This document shows positions 1-8,606 of a stretch of DNA of 64,000 nucleotides, piece after piece; the first letter of the stretch is position 1; every line of letters begins with the position of its first letter. The notes under the pieces were generated by a model. It ran no database searches and was not told where the DNA came from. It was given only the letters and a program-made list of their open reading frames with translations. The DNA comes from Faecalibacterium hattorii (GTDB lineage Bacteria > Bacillota > Clostridia > Oscillospirales > Ruminococcaceae). The stretch spans positions 1-64,000 of the forward strand of contig NZ_PRLC01000014.1 of assembly GCF_003287455.1 (NCBI RefSeq). Direction: 5' to 3'. Position numbers and translations under genes: made by a program.

Positions 1-73
<73 letters not shown>

Positions 74-112
74 AAAACCACTGCACAATGTTCGTGCAGT
101 GGTTTTCTTTTG
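74..112 (+). terminator. Intrinsic terminator of tRNA-Ala
   Basis: A 12-13 bp stem (75-86 with 94-106) with a short loop is followed by a T-rich stretch. It starts right after the tRNA CCA end, so it should end the tRNA transcript. Confidence 0.85.
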
Positions 113-125
113 TCTCCCTCATGTG

Positions 126-172
126 AACAACACCCCCACCTGCGCAGGTGGGGGTGTTGTTGGTTTTTCTTT
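126..172 (+). terminator. Second hairpin terminator between tRNA-Ala and ecfT
   Basis: A perfect inverted repeat of about 16 bp per arm (126-161) is followed on the plus strand by a T-rich tract. It is a second plus-strand terminator close behind the tRNA one. It has no T-run on the minus strand, although the ecfT transcript also runs into it, so its role for ecfT would be as a 3' stabilising hairpin only. Confidence 0.6.
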
Positions 173-205
173 ATTGGGAAGTTCCTTACCGAACCTAGGA
201 AAAGA

Positions 206-1036
206 TCAGACGAACGGGTTATAGAACCGCCCGAAGCGGAGGGTCACGGTCAGGCTGAGCAGCAGCAGCGCAGCGCCCAGCCCCAGCGCGATGAAATCGC
301 GGCGGACGAAGGGGCGCTGGGTGTACCATGTGCGCTTGCTCTTTTTGCCAAAGCCCCGCAGCTCCATGGCGTTGGAGATGGTGTCGATGCGGTTCAGGCT
401 GGTCAGGATCAGGGGCAGCAGGATGTTTACGGAATTTTTGAGCCGTTTGAAGAAAGGTTCCTTCTTGCCCAGTTCCACGCCGCGGGCCTGTTGGGCCTGA
501 CTGATGCTGTGGTAGTCCCGCTGGATGTCTGGGATATACCGCAGCGCTATGGCCACCGAGTAGCCCACCTTATACGAGATGCCGATGCTGTTCAGGCTGG
601 CCGCAAACTCGCTGGGGTCGGTGGCCGAGATGAAGAGGATGGCCACCGGCAGGGCCACGAAATACTTCAGCGAGATGTTGCACATATAGAACAGTTGCTC
701 CGCCGTCAGGTCATACCGCCAGAACAGGTGGCAGAGCACCGTGCGGGTGCCGTAGAGGGTCGTGCCCTGATCGGGGTCGAACAAAAAGATGAAGAAGTTG
801 TTCAGCAGCAGGAACACCAGCATGAAGACCAGCATGAACCGCACTTCGCGGAATTTGATCCTGCTCAGCTTGAACGCCGCCAAGCTGACCGCCAGCAGCA
901 CCAGCAGCACATAGGTGTTGTAGGTGATCATGCTGGCAAAGGTAAACAGCAGGAAAAACGCCAGCTTGGTGGTGCCCGTCAGCTTATGGACGACACTTTC
1001 CCGCGGGAGATAATTCAGCACCGTTTTAGCGGCCAT
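206..1036 (-). CDS. ecfT: ECF transporter transmembrane (T) component
   Basis: This is the membrane scaffold of an energy-coupling factor vitamin transporter, linking the ATPase to the substrate-binding S protein. The 276-residue product has a hydrophobic N-terminal half. It carries the two cytoplasmic coupling motifs of the family: an ARG motif in QQARGVELG and a related RGF motif in MELRGFGKK, which contact the ATPases. The start at 1036 was chosen over an upstream ATG at 1078 because GGAGG sits 8 bases before it. It overlaps the 3' end of the ATPase gene by 11 bp, so the two are translationally coupled. The order S-A-T on one strand supports a single dedicated transporter. The substrate cannot be read from this subunit. 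Confidence 0.9.
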   Translation of the reverse strand: MAAKTVLNYLPRESVVHKLTGTTKLAFFLLFTFASMITYNTYVLLVLLAVSLAAFKLSRIKFREVRFMLVFMLVFLLLNNFFIFLFDPDQGTTLYGTRTVLCHLFWRYDLTAEQLFYMCNISLKYFVALPVAILFISATDPSEFAASLNSIGISYKVGYSVAIALRYIPDIQRDYHSISQAQQARGVELGKKEPFFKRLKNSVNILLPLILTSLNRIDTISNAMELRGFGKKSKRTWYTQRPFVRRDFIALGLGAALLLLSLTVTLRFGRFYNPFV

Positions 1037-2750
1037 TTTCTCGCACCTCCCTGTCCTGCGCGATGAAGCGCTCCACAAATTCCTGCGCGGGCTCGATGCC
1101 GCAGCGGTTGGCCAGCGTATAAAGGCTGGTCTCCTTCAGCGCGGCCCGTTCGATGAGGGCCGGGTCGCACAGAACGCCTGCCGCGCTCCGGTCCGCGATC
1201 AGCTCACCATCGCAGAAGACGAGGGCACGCTGGGTGTATTCGAGCATCAGGTGCATGTCGTGGGTGATCATGACCACCGTGACGCCCTGCGCGTTCAGGC
1301 CGCGCAAAAACTCCATGATGTCGGTATAGTGGCGGAAATCCTGCCCGGCGGTCGGCTCGTCCAGCAAAATCAGCTCCGGGTCCAGCGCCAGCACACTGGC
1401 GATGGTCACCCGCTTTTTCTGGCCGAAGCTCAGCGCCGACACCGGCCAGTTGCGGAAGGGATACAGACCGCAGATTTTCAGCGTCTGCTCGACCTTTTCC
1501 CGGATCTGCGCTTCCGTCAGGCCGGAGCGCTGCAAACCCAGCGCCACTTCGTCGTAGATCATGGTCTTGGAGATCATCTGGTTCGGGTTCTGCATCACGT
1601 AGCCGATGTGCTTGGCGCGGCTGCGGATGTTCTCCCCTGCCAGCGGGTTTCCGTTCAGGAAGATCTCACCCGCATCCGGCGTCTCGAAGCCGCAGATGAG
1701 CTTGGACAGCGTGGATTTGCCCGCGCCGTTCCGGCCCACGATGCTGACCATCTCGCCCTTGCCGATGGTGAAGCCGACATGCTTCAGGGTTGGCTGGCCC
1801 TTCTGGTAGCCAAAGCTCAGATCCCGCACTTCCAGCAGGGGGACCGGGGCCGCCGCCGGTTCCGGCTGCGGGTAGGCGGTGAACCACTGCTTCAGTGCCG
1901 CCGTATCGGCCTCGTTCAGCACAAGGCTGTCCACATGGGCAGGGCGCTTTTCCGGCGTGATGGCCACGCCCGCATACCGCAGCGCCGTAAGGTAGAGCGG
2001 CTCGCGGATACCGTTTTCGGCCAGCAGCGAAGTGGAAAGCAGTTCATCCGGGCGCAAGTCGGCCAGAATCTTCCCCTCGTTGACGAGGACGATGCGGTCC
2101 ACGTTCCGCCAGAGCACATCTTCCAGCCGGTGCTCGATGATAAGCACGGTGGTGTCGGTCTTTTGCTGGATTTCGTCGATCAGCTCAATGGCCTGTTTGC
2201 CGGTAGCGGGGTCGAGGTTGGCCAGCGGCTCATCGAAGAGGAGGATCCTGACCTGATCTACCATGACGCCCGCAAGGCCGACCCGCTGCTTCTGCCCGCC
2301 GGAAAGCTCGTGGGGCGCATAGCCGAGGTGGTTCTCAATGCCCACCAGCTTGGCGGCGCGGCGGGTGACGGCGTGCATCTCGTCCTGCGGCATACAGCTG
2401 TTTTCCAGCGCAAAGGCGATATCCTCGCCCACCGTCAGGCCGATGAACTGGCCGTCCGGGTCCTGCAGGACGGTGCCCACATGGGCCGACAGCTCAAAAA
2501 TGCTGCTGTGGGGGGCGTCCACGCCGTCCACGGTCAGGGTGCCGGTGCACTCGCCGGGGTTTGCGAAGGGGTTCAGCCCGTTGATGCAGCCCGCCAGCGT
2601 GCTTTTGCCGCTGCCGGAGGGGCCCGCAATGAGCACCCGCTCACCGGGGTAGATGTCCAGATCGATGCCGGTCAGCGTCGGGCGCTTCTGGGCGCGGTAC
2701 TGGAACGAAAAATTCTGGAACGATATAATGGGTTCTCTGCGTTCTGCCAT
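1026..2750 (-). CDS. ecfA: ECF transporter ATPase with two fused ABC domains
   Basis: This 574-residue protein contains two complete ABC ATPase domains in one chain, replacing the usual separate EcfA1 and EcfA2. Domain 1 has Walker A GPSGSGKST near residue 43, signature LSGGQKQR and Walker B ILLFDEP. Domain 2 has Walker A GRNGAGKST, signature LSFGQKKR and Walker B LILLDEP. It would hydrolyse ATP to drive uptake through EcfT and the S component. Fused double ATPases are typical of the ECF group that pairs with UPF0397-type S proteins, and such an S gene is immediately upstream. A terminator-like hairpin in the 81-bp gap to that gene may lower ATPase expression relative to the S protein. Confidence 0.92.
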   Translation of the reverse strand: MAERREPIISFQNFSFQYRAQKRPTLTGIDLDIYPGERVLIAGPSGSGKSTLAGCINGLNPFANPGECTGTLTVDGVDAPHSSIFELSAHVGTVLQDPDGQFIGLTVGEDIAFALENSCMPQDEMHAVTRRAAKLVGIENHLGYAPHELSGGQKQRVGLAGVMVDQVRILLFDEPLANLDPATGKQAIELIDEIQQKTDTTVLIIEHRLEDVLWRNVDRIVLVNEGKILADLRPDELLSTSLLAENGIREPLYLTALRYAGVAITPEKRPAHVDSLVLNEADTAALKQWFTAYPQPEPAAAPVPLLEVRDLSFGYQKGQPTLKHVGFTIGKGEMVSIVGRNGAGKSTLSKLICGFETPDAGEIFLNGNPLAGENIRSRAKHIGYVMQNPNQMISKTMIYDEVALGLQRSGLTEAQIREKVEQTLKICGLYPFRNWPVSALSFGQKKRVTIASVLALDPELILLDEPTAGQDFRHYTDIMEFLRGLNAQGVTVVMITHDMHLMLEYTQRALVFCDGELIADRSAAGVLCDPALIERAALKETSLYTLANRCGIEPAQEFVERFIAQDREVRENGR

Positions 2751-2775
2751 GGGTACGTTACCTCAGCTGTTCAAA

Positions 2776-2812
2776 CAAAAAGCCCTTCCTCCGGGATGGC
2801 CGAAGGAAAGGC
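2776..2812 (-). terminator. Terminator-like hairpin inside the ECF operon
   Basis: A 10-bp stem with one G-U pair (2781-2790 with 2803-2812) is followed on the minus strand by five U residues. It lies between ecfS and ecfA, so it looks like a partial internal terminator that would give more S-component mRNA than ATPase mRNA. Confidence 0.55.
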
Positions 2813-2831
2813 TGCGGGTTCCATCCAAAAA

Positions 2832-3386
2832 TCACTCCTGATCGAGCGAGCCCTTCTTGGCGATGGTCTTGGTATAGGCCAGCACCAGCAGACCGCCCAC
2901 CACCACTGCGGTGATGATGTTGGAGATAGCGGCGAACGCACCCTGCGCGAAGACCTTCTTGACCGGCTCGGCGTAGATCAGGATGTCCAGCACAGGGGCA
3001 ACCACGACCCATGCCAGCAGGTGTGCCACGATGTTGGCGGCGGTGAAGGCTGCCATCTGCTTCTTGCCGAACTCGCCTTCCTGCAGGTCCAGCTTCTTGG
3101 CGAACAGGCCGACCACAACGCCTACGAAGGCCGATGCGATGACCCAGCTCCACCACGGACTGCCGCCCCAAGACAGATCGATCAGGGTGTGGCCGATGAA
3201 GCCGATCAGGCCGCCCGCCACGGGACCGTACATGGCAGCCAACAGGGCCAGAACGGCGTACTGCAGACTGATGTTGGTGTTGGGCACCGGGCTGGGAATC
3301 GCCACGAAGCGGCCCAGAACAAAGAACAATGCGGCGCCGATACCGACGGCGACTACCGGTTTGATGTTGCTGTTGTTGTTTTTCAT
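2832..3386 (-). CDS. ECF transporter S component, UPF0397 family
   Basis: This 184-residue membrane protein is the substrate-binding subunit of the ECF transporter. It has about five hydrophobic segments. The opening follows the UPF0397 pattern, with VVAVGIGAALFFVLGRFV, then PNTNISLQYA and GSPWWSWV. UPF0397 proteins are often labelled riboflavin-type S components, but their substrate is not firmly established. The start has GAGGAG nine bases upstream. It is the first gene of the ecfS-ecfA-ecfT operon and has a strong promoter. There is no recognisable riboswitch in its short leader, unlike the RibU gene later in this window. Confidence 0.85.
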   Translation of the reverse strand: MKNNNSNIKPVVAVGIGAALFFVLGRFVAIPSPVPNTNISLQYAVLALLAAMYGPVAGGLIGFIGHTLIDLSWGGSPWWSWVIASAFVGVVVGLFAKKLDLQEGEFGKKQMAAFTAANIVAHLLAWVVVAPVLDILIYAEPVKKVFAQGAFAAISNIITAVVVGGLLVLAYTKTIAKKGSLDQE

Positions 3387-3443
3387 TTTCTTTCGCTCCT
3401 CTTTCTTGTCCGCGCAATGCGGCGGGTTTTACAAGACACTGTA

Positions 3444-3473
3444 AGTATACGACGGGCCGCGAAGCCTTGTCAA
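3444..3473 (-). promoter_or_regulatory. Sigma-A promoter of the ECF operon
   Basis: On the minus strand TTGACA (3468-3473) and TATACT (3444-3449) are separated by 18 bp. It lies about 60 bp before the S-component start. Confidence 0.8.
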
Positions 3474-3510
3474 TGGACAAACGGCTTTCTTTGCAGAAAA
3501 ACCGCGATTA

Positions 3511-4509
3511 TTAACGTTCCCCGCCGGAGCTTTCCTGCTCCGGCACCAGCTTGCAGACCAGCTTCACCATCACCGGCGTCAGCGGCAGCCAGACCAGCGT
3601 GCACGCCGCATTGAACAGGGTGTGGGCGTTGGCGATCTGCCGCGCAATGATCTCCAGCTCCGGCCCTTTGGGGGAAACAGCCTCCACGAGCTTTGTCATC
3701 CACGGCAGGGCCAGCAGACAGACCACGCTCCCCGACATATTGAAGCAGCAGTGGGCAGCGGCGGTGCGCTTGGCATCCTGCGGCTGGCCGAGCGCCGCAA
3801 GGATGGCGGTAATGGTGGTGCCGATGTTGTCCCCCAGCAGGATGGGCAGGGCCCCCGCCAGCCCCAGCACGCTGTGGATGCCGTCCGGCCCGGCCTGTTG
3901 GGCTGCCCGCTGGAGTACCGCGATGGTGGCCGAACTGCTCTGCACCACCAGCGTCATCCCTGTGCCCAGCGCAAGGCCCAGCAGCGGGGCCCGGCGCACC
4001 TCGGCCATCCACCGCAGAAACACCGGGCTGACCGCCAGCGGAGCCATGGCACCGGACATGACTTCGATGCCGTTGAACAGCAGCCCGAAGCCGAACACCG
4101 CCAGCCCCAGCTGCCGGGTCGGCTCCCGCCGGGCCAGCGACCAGACCAGCACCCCGATGAACAGCAGGGGGAACACCCAGTCCTCCAGCCGAAAGGCCAC
4201 CAGCTGCGCCGTCATAGTGGTGCCCACATTGGCCCCGAACACCACGGCCACCGCCTGTGGCAGCCCCATCAGCCCGGCGCTGACGAAGCCGATGACCATT
4301 ACGGTGGTGGCCGAGCTGCTCTGTAAAATGCTGGTGACAGCCAGCCCCGCCAGCGCCCCGGTCAGGGGCGTGCGGGTGACCCGGCGCAGAAAGCCCCGCA
4401 GCCGCTCCCCCGCCGCTTGCTGCAAAGCCCGGCTCATGGTCGTCATGCCGTATAAAAACAGCGCCAGCCCACCGGCCAGCCCAAACAAACTGCGGACCCA
4501 ATCTTCCAT
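3511..4509 (-). CDS. Na+/phosphate-type symporter, NptA/YqeW family
   Basis: This is a predicted inner-membrane sodium-dependent anion (phosphate) symporter of 332 residues. It contains the inverted repeat typical of the Na/Pi cotransporter family: two copies of the QSSSAT motif (QSSSATTVMV early, QSSSATIAVL later), each followed by GANVGTT or GDNIGTT. It lacks the C-terminal PhoU-like domain found in longer homologues. The start at 4509 is preferred because a purine-rich AAAGGGG lies before it and the longer reading frame would run back through a terminator. It appears to be monocistronic, separated from the pilus locus by the terminator at 4540-4572. Confidence 0.85.
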   Translation of the reverse strand: MEDWVRSLFGLAGGLALFLYGMTTMSRALQQAAGERLRGFLRRVTRTPLTGALAGLAVTSILQSSSATTVMVIGFVSAGLMGLPQAVAVVFGANVGTTMTAQLVAFRLEDWVFPLLFIGVLVWSLARREPTRQLGLAVFGFGLLFNGIEVMSGAMAPLAVSPVFLRWMAEVRRAPLLGLALGTGMTLVVQSSSATIAVLQRAAQQAGPDGIHSVLGLAGALPILLGDNIGTTITAILAALGQPQDAKRTAAAHCCFNMSGSVVCLLALPWMTKLVEAVSPKGPELEIIARQIANAHTLFNAACTLVWLPLTPVMVKLVCKLVPEQESSGGER

Positions 4510-4539
4510 GTGCGATCCCCTTTCCCAGTCGGATAACAC

Positions 4540-4572
4540 AAAAATACTCGCCTTCCAGCGGGAAAGCGAGTA
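4540..4572 (-). terminator. Terminator of the pilus operon
   Basis: A 12-bp stem with one G-U pair (4545-4556 with 4561-4572) and a four-base loop is followed on the minus strand by TTTTTG. It lies 16 bp beyond the last sortase gene. Confidence 0.85.
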
Positions 4573-4587
4573 CATTTTGGATCTGAT

Positions 4588-5226
4588 CTACTTGTCGGTG
4601 CGGACGCAGCGCAGCGCATACCGCGCCTGACCGCCGGTGGTGCAGGTGAAAAGGGTCAAGTCCCAGTCGTCGCCGGAGGACTTGACGGTCATCTTCTCGA
4701 TCTGGGTCGGCTGCAGGATCTCCCCCGCACTGACCTCGTAGTGCCACGTTTTGCCGTCCATGTCCACGAACAGCACCTCGGTGCCGACGGCCAAGTGCTT
4801 GATGGGGCTGAAATGGCGGGCGTAGTTGTGGCCCGCCACCACCAGATCGTCGGCGGCAAGGGAGCCGGCATACCGCCCCGGCGCGATCTTCAGGCCGGGA
4901 TAGCTCCACTGCTTCATCACCGGCAGCGCCAGCCCGATGGACGGGATGGAGACATAGCCGATGTAATCGTAGCCGTCAATAAAGGTGACGGTCATACCGT
5001 CCGCTTCTTCCTCGGCGGGCTCTTCGGCGGTGGCCGACTCCGCTTCGCTCTCGCCGGGCAGGATGGTCTTGGGCTGCTCAAGGGTCTCTTCCAACTGGTT
5101 CAGCACGGCATCCGCCGCCTTCTCGGCGCGGGCATTGTCCCACTGGTTGTAGCCGAAGAGGCCCGCAGCCCCCAGCAGCGCCAGCACGCCCAGCGCAATA
5201 AAGAGGGTGCCCAGCTTACTTTTCAT
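4588..5226 (-). CDS. Sortase, class D-like, probable pilus housekeeping or anchoring sortase
   Basis: This is a membrane-anchored cysteine transpeptidase of 212 residues. An N-terminal membrane segment (about 7-26) is followed by an acidic linker rich in Glu and Ala and then the sortase barrel. The catalytic His is in VVAGHNYARH, the Cys in LTLFTCTTGG and the Arg in ARYALRC. Unlike the class C sortase at 6063, it has no C-terminal membrane helix, so it resembles class D or single-helix sortases. Its likely job is attaching finished pili or the minor pilin to the cell wall, but that division of labour is inferred. It overlaps the minor pilin gene by 11 bp and is the last gene of the operon. 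Confidence 0.85.
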   Translation of the reverse strand: MKSKLGTLFIALGVLALLGAAGLFGYNQWDNARAEKAADAVLNQLEETLEQPKTILPGESEAESATAEEPAEEEADGMTVTFIDGYDYIGYVSIPSIGLALPVMKQWSYPGLKIAPGRYAGSLAADDLVVAGHNYARHFSPIKHLAVGTEVLFVDMDGKTWHYEVSAGEILQPTQIEKMTVKSSGDDWDLTLFTCTTGGQARYALRCVRTDK

Positions 5227-6079
5227 CCTTGCGGGTTCCCTTCTTGAGCTTGATCCCCGCCGCCACCAGCACCACGCCGGTCACTGCCAGCACCGGGATC
5301 GGCCAATTCAACTGGCCGGTCTGGGGCAGACCGTGAGCGCCCATGACATAGCCGTTGGGGTTGTCCGGGCTGGGGGCTTCCGGGTTCAGGTAGATCTTCT
5401 CACCGTGGGCACCGAGGACCCAGCCGTCCGGGTTGTCCGGGCCGGGAGCCACCGGGGTATTCGGGTTCTCCTCCTCCGGCTTGTCGGGGGTATCGGGGGT
5501 ATCTGGGGTGTCGGGTTTGTCGGGCGTGTCCGGCTTGTCGGGGGGTTCGGGGGTCTTCTTGGCCGCAGTGCCGACCTTGGGCAGGGCGTCCACATCGTAG
5601 ACGTAGCTGCCGTTCTCCTGAATAGGGACCGACACAAGGAACGGGTTGATGACGTTGTAATTCTCCGCCGCCGTGGTCTGAACGACCAGATACAGGCCCA
5701 CCTCAAGGTCGCCGAACTCGGCTACGCCGAGGTCGCTGATCTCCACGGTAGTGGACTCGGCAGTGGCGGCGATCTTCTCGGCAAGCCGGCCCGCCAGCTC
5801 CCCCTCCGACAGATCCCCCAGCTCCACGCCACAGTCCTCGAAGCCGTTGGTGTACACAAAGCTTAGGTTGGCGTTGTCCTTTTGGACCTTGGCCACGCGG
5901 TACAGGGTCAGCGTGCCACCGCCCACCGCCTCGGATGTTTCGCTGTCGTAGAGCGACACCTTGATGGAACCGGTGCGGCTCAGATCGACCACTTCGAGGG
6001 CAAAGGCCGGAGCCGCGCACCACACCAACAGGGTCAGCGCCGCAAGCACAGCGGCCAGCCGTTTACGGATGCTCTTCAT
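5216..6079 (-). CDS. Minor pilin or basal pilin, LPXTG-anchored
   Basis: This 287-residue surface protein has a signal peptide ending near AFALEV, a pilin-type beta domain (about 30-165), a Pro-rich spacer and a C-terminal sorting signal LPQTG followed by a membrane helix and a KKGTRKDEK tail. The spacer contains imperfect PDKPDTPDT repeats. It is followed by two copies of a unit with the core PDNP-G-V-GAHG, the second one running straight into LPQTG. A proline-rich wall-spanning stalk before the sorting signal is typical of basal pilins. It overlaps both neighbouring sortase genes, by 11 bp and 17 bp, so all three are translationally coupled. Confidence 0.85.
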   Translation of the reverse strand: MKSIRKRLAAVLAALTLLVWCAAPAFALEVVDLSRTGSIKVSLYDSETSEAVGGGTLTLYRVAKVQKDNANLSFVYTNGFEDCGVELGDLSEGELAGRLAEKIAATAESTTVEISDLGVAEFGDLEVGLYLVVQTTAAENYNVINPFLVSVPIQENGSYVYDVDALPKVGTAAKKTPEPPDKPDTPDKPDTPDTPDTPDKPEEENPNTPVAPGPDNPDGWVLGAHGEKIYLNPEAPSPDNPNGYVMGAHGLPQTGQLNWPIPVLAVTGVVLVAAGIKLKKGTRKDEK

Positions 6080-6920
6080 GATGGTTCTCCTCTCGCTGAT
6101 TTTTGCGTTTGCGCAGATGCGGCACGGCCAGCATGACCACCAGCATCACCAGCAGCATGGGCACAGCCAGTGCCGGGGCCACGATAATGGGCTCGATGCG
6201 GAGCGCGTCCGCCGTTACGCGGATGTGTTTCTGGTTTTCCGCGTTCTCGATCCGCTTGCCGCGCACCAGAAGGCGGTGGGTGTTGATGCCGTAGGGGGTG
6301 CAGGTCATCAGGGTGACGTAGTCCTTGCCCTCCACCGGCTGCAAAAGATCGGTCTCGGTGGGCAGGACGATGGAGATCTGATCGACCTCATAGGTCAGCA
6401 CCCGGTCCAGCACCGTGATGGTGAAGGTATCGCCCGCTTCCAGCTCATCCAGATTGGTAAAGAGCTTGGCGCTGGGCAGCCCGCGGTGGGCCGAGATGAC
6501 GGCGTGGGTGCCCGCGCCGCCCACCGGAAGGCTGCTACCCTCCAGATGGCCCGCCGCCACCTGCAAAACGCCGTCGCTGGTGCCGTGGTAGACGGGCAGC
6601 TCCACGCCGATCTTGGGGATGGTGATGTACCCCATGATGCCGGTACCGGAGACGTCGAGGGTGTCGGTGTAGCCGCTCACCTCTTCGGGCCGGTAAAAGG
6701 CATCGGGCGTTTCGGCCAGCCGCCGGTTGTAGTCGGCGGCGGCGTCAAAATAGGCCTGATAGTCCACGTCCGACAGGTTTTCAACCTCTTCCGAGTAGCT
6801 CGCCACAGCGCGCGACTGGTTTTTCTGGTTGACATAGTCACTGACGGTCGGATATAACATCACGGATAGACCCACGAGAAAGATCAATATTAAAATGATG
6901 TTGCTGCGATTCTTTTTCAT
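6063..6920 (-). CDS. Class C (pilin-polymerising) sortase
   Basis: This 285-residue transpeptidase should join pilin subunits by linking the LPXTG threonine to a pilin lysine. It has an N-terminal membrane helix (about 8-27) and a catalytic domain with IPKIGVELPVYHG, His in ISAHRG and Cys in TLMTCTPYGINTHR, ending with LLVRGKR. A second, C-terminal membrane helix and a basic tail complete the class C layout. The DxW/F lid motif of class C enzymes may correspond to the DAFYRP stretch near residue 75. A GGGAG site precedes the start. It follows the major pilin gene after an 81-bp gap containing a GC-rich hairpin. Confidence 0.92.
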   Translation of the reverse strand: MKKNRSNIILILIFLVGLSVMLYPTVSDYVNQKNQSRAVASYSEEVENLSDVDYQAYFDAAADYNRRLAETPDAFYRPEEVSGYTDTLDVSGTGIMGYITIPKIGVELPVYHGTSDGVLQVAAGHLEGSSLPVGGAGTHAVISAHRGLPSAKLFTNLDELEAGDTFTITVLDRVLTYEVDQISIVLPTETDLLQPVEGKDYVTLMTCTPYGINTHRLLVRGKRIENAENQKHIRVTADALRIEPIIVAPALAVPMLLVMLVVMLAVPHLRKRKNQREENHHEEHP

Positions 6921-7001
6921 GGGCTACTCCCTAATGTTATAAGGATATGTTCGGGGCAGATGCCCTCTTATTTCGGGGGAGCGGCCGGCTCCCGGTTGGT
7001 T

Positions 7002-8489
7002 TTACTTGTTTTCCATCCGCTTCTTCGCGATGAGCAGCACGGCCGCTGCAACCATCAGCCCGCCGCCGATCAAATAGAAGATCGTGGTGCCGATGCCGCC
7101 GGTCGTGGGCAGGGTGGTGCCAGCGTTGTTTTCGACGCCATAACCACCGCTCGTGTAGGTCTTATTCGTCGTGTCAACCGATGCCTTCGGTTCAAAACCG
7201 TTTTCGCCCAAGTTGACGGTCTGTAACTCATTCAGTTTGTTGTAACCCTGCGGCTCCTGAGTCTCTTCAAGATAATACGTCTTCTTCTTCAGGCCCGTAA
7301 GGGTAACTTTACCACCCTTAACCTTAATCGTTTCATTGCCCGTTTCACTGGAATCTGCCACACGATAGGTTTTGGTAGTGTCATCGTATACAAACTTTAC
7401 CGCAGCAGTTTTGCCTTCATCTTCATACAGCTTAAACTCAGCGCCATCCAGCAAATGCTTTGTGCCATCGACTTTGGTGTACTTCACAAGGTCAAACTGG
7501 TAAGTTTTAGTCGTTGTGCTGTCCTTAGTAGTCTCGTGGCTCTCACCATAATCCAGCCAAGTTTCATTTGTTTCGCCGCTCGTCTTAACTGCTTTCTTGT
7601 TGACCGTTGCGGAGTAGTAAACCTCAATATCCTTATCGCCGGTAATGCCGTTGCAGTAGTCGTCCGTCAATGCCACATGGAATGCACAGCCATCACCCGG
7701 ATTCGTTGTGAACGTGTAATCAGTATTTTCGATCAAATTAGCGTTGCCAACTTTCACCTGAACGTTTCCATTAAACGTCAGACCGTCCGTCATGGTATCA
7801 TGCAAAACGTACTTCTGCGCGCCCTTCTTGGCGTGAATCGTGGTCTTAAACTCTACAACCTTGCCAATCTGCTGATAATTTTCATCCGCCCAGTCTTCGT
7901 TGTCAACTTTGGTCTTCTTCACAACAGAAGGGACTTCATTCTTTTCTTTGATTTCTGCCGTATAGTCCGTCGTGCCCAAACTGCACAAAGCACCCGCGTT
8001 GGTATCGACCAGATAGTAGCCAAGCTCCAGACCAGACATCGTCACAGTAACAGTCGTTGCACCTTCCGCAGCCGAACTCGCAGTCTCCGTTTTCGTTGCA
8101 TCAATCTTACTAGTCGTTGCATATGCCAACGCCGCTTTTGCAAAGTCAGCTGCCTTTGTAGAGTTTGCCTCAAAGCTGGCTGTCTTTACATAACCAGTCG
8201 TGTCATCCACGGTGATGTAATTTTTGCCAGCCCCTGTTTTGAAGAATTCAGCCCACTTGTCCACAACCTTATATGTATAAGCTGCGGGCCTTGTTCCCTC
8301 TTCCGGATTGTAGCTCAACTCAAACATCTTATAAGCCTTGTATTCCGTTCCCGGAATTGCATTACTGATCGTAATGCTGCCGGTTGCCGTCGCGGGAGTG
8401 GTGCCTTCATCCGCAAACGCCGGGGCTGCCATCGCCAGCACGAGAGCCAGCGCGGCAAACAGCGCCACGAATCTCTTCATGTGTTTCAT
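7002..8489 (-). CDS. Major pilin backbone subunit, LPXTG-anchored, SpaA-like isopeptide pilin
   Basis: This 495-residue protein is the probable pilus shaft subunit. It has a signal peptide cleaved near APAFADEG and a central fimbrial isopeptide domain around 230-350. It also has a C-terminal Cna B-type domain with an E-box-like stretch YYLEETQEPQGYN, and a sorting signal LPTTGG followed by a helix and AKKRMENK. The lysine pair in VVKKTKVDN after the N-terminal domain is a candidate for the sortase acceptor lysine. The start at 8489 gives an AAGGAG site nine bases upstream; ATGs at 8495 and 8546 are alternatives. Codon use here is less GC-biased than in the flanking genes. It sits between the adhesin and its class C sortase. 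Confidence 0.9.
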   Translation of the reverse strand: MKHMKRFVALFAALALVLAMAAPAFADEGTTPATATGSITISNAIPGTEYKAYKMFELSYNPEEGTRPAAYTYKVVDKWAEFFKTGAGKNYITVDDTTGYVKTASFEANSTKAADFAKAALAYATTSKIDATKTETASSAAEGATTVTVTMSGLELGYYLVDTNAGALCSLGTTDYTAEIKEKNEVPSVVKKTKVDNEDWADENYQQIGKVVEFKTTIHAKKGAQKYVLHDTMTDGLTFNGNVQVKVGNANLIENTDYTFTTNPGDGCAFHVALTDDYCNGITGDKDIEVYYSATVNKKAVKTSGETNETWLDYGESHETTKDSTTTKTYQFDLVKYTKVDGTKHLLDGAEFKLYEDEGKTAAVKFVYDDTTKTYRVADSSETGNETIKVKGGKVTLTGLKKKTYYLEETQEPQGYNKLNELQTVNLGENGFEPKASVDTTNKTYTSGGYGVENNAGTTLPTTGGIGTTIFYLIGGGLMVAAAVLLIAKKRMENK

Positions 8490-8606
8490 TTTCATCGTCT
8501 CCTTGTGAAATAAATCCATTTCCAATTTGCTTCTTTTTGCTTCCAAGCAATCCCAAAATCTGTGCTTCTTGTGGTGATCTGCGCTCCGCCCGCAGGGGCG
8601 GGAGGG

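Noticed and set aside
1251-3614. An open plus-strand frame of 787 codons opposite the ECF genes
   Set aside because: It is antisense to clearly recognised ecfA and ecfS genes and crosses their promoter. Its composition is that of a shadow frame.
5450-5570. Tandem DNA repeat array in the minor pilin gene as a separate element
   Set aside because: It only encodes the PDTPD-type proline-rich stalk of that protein.
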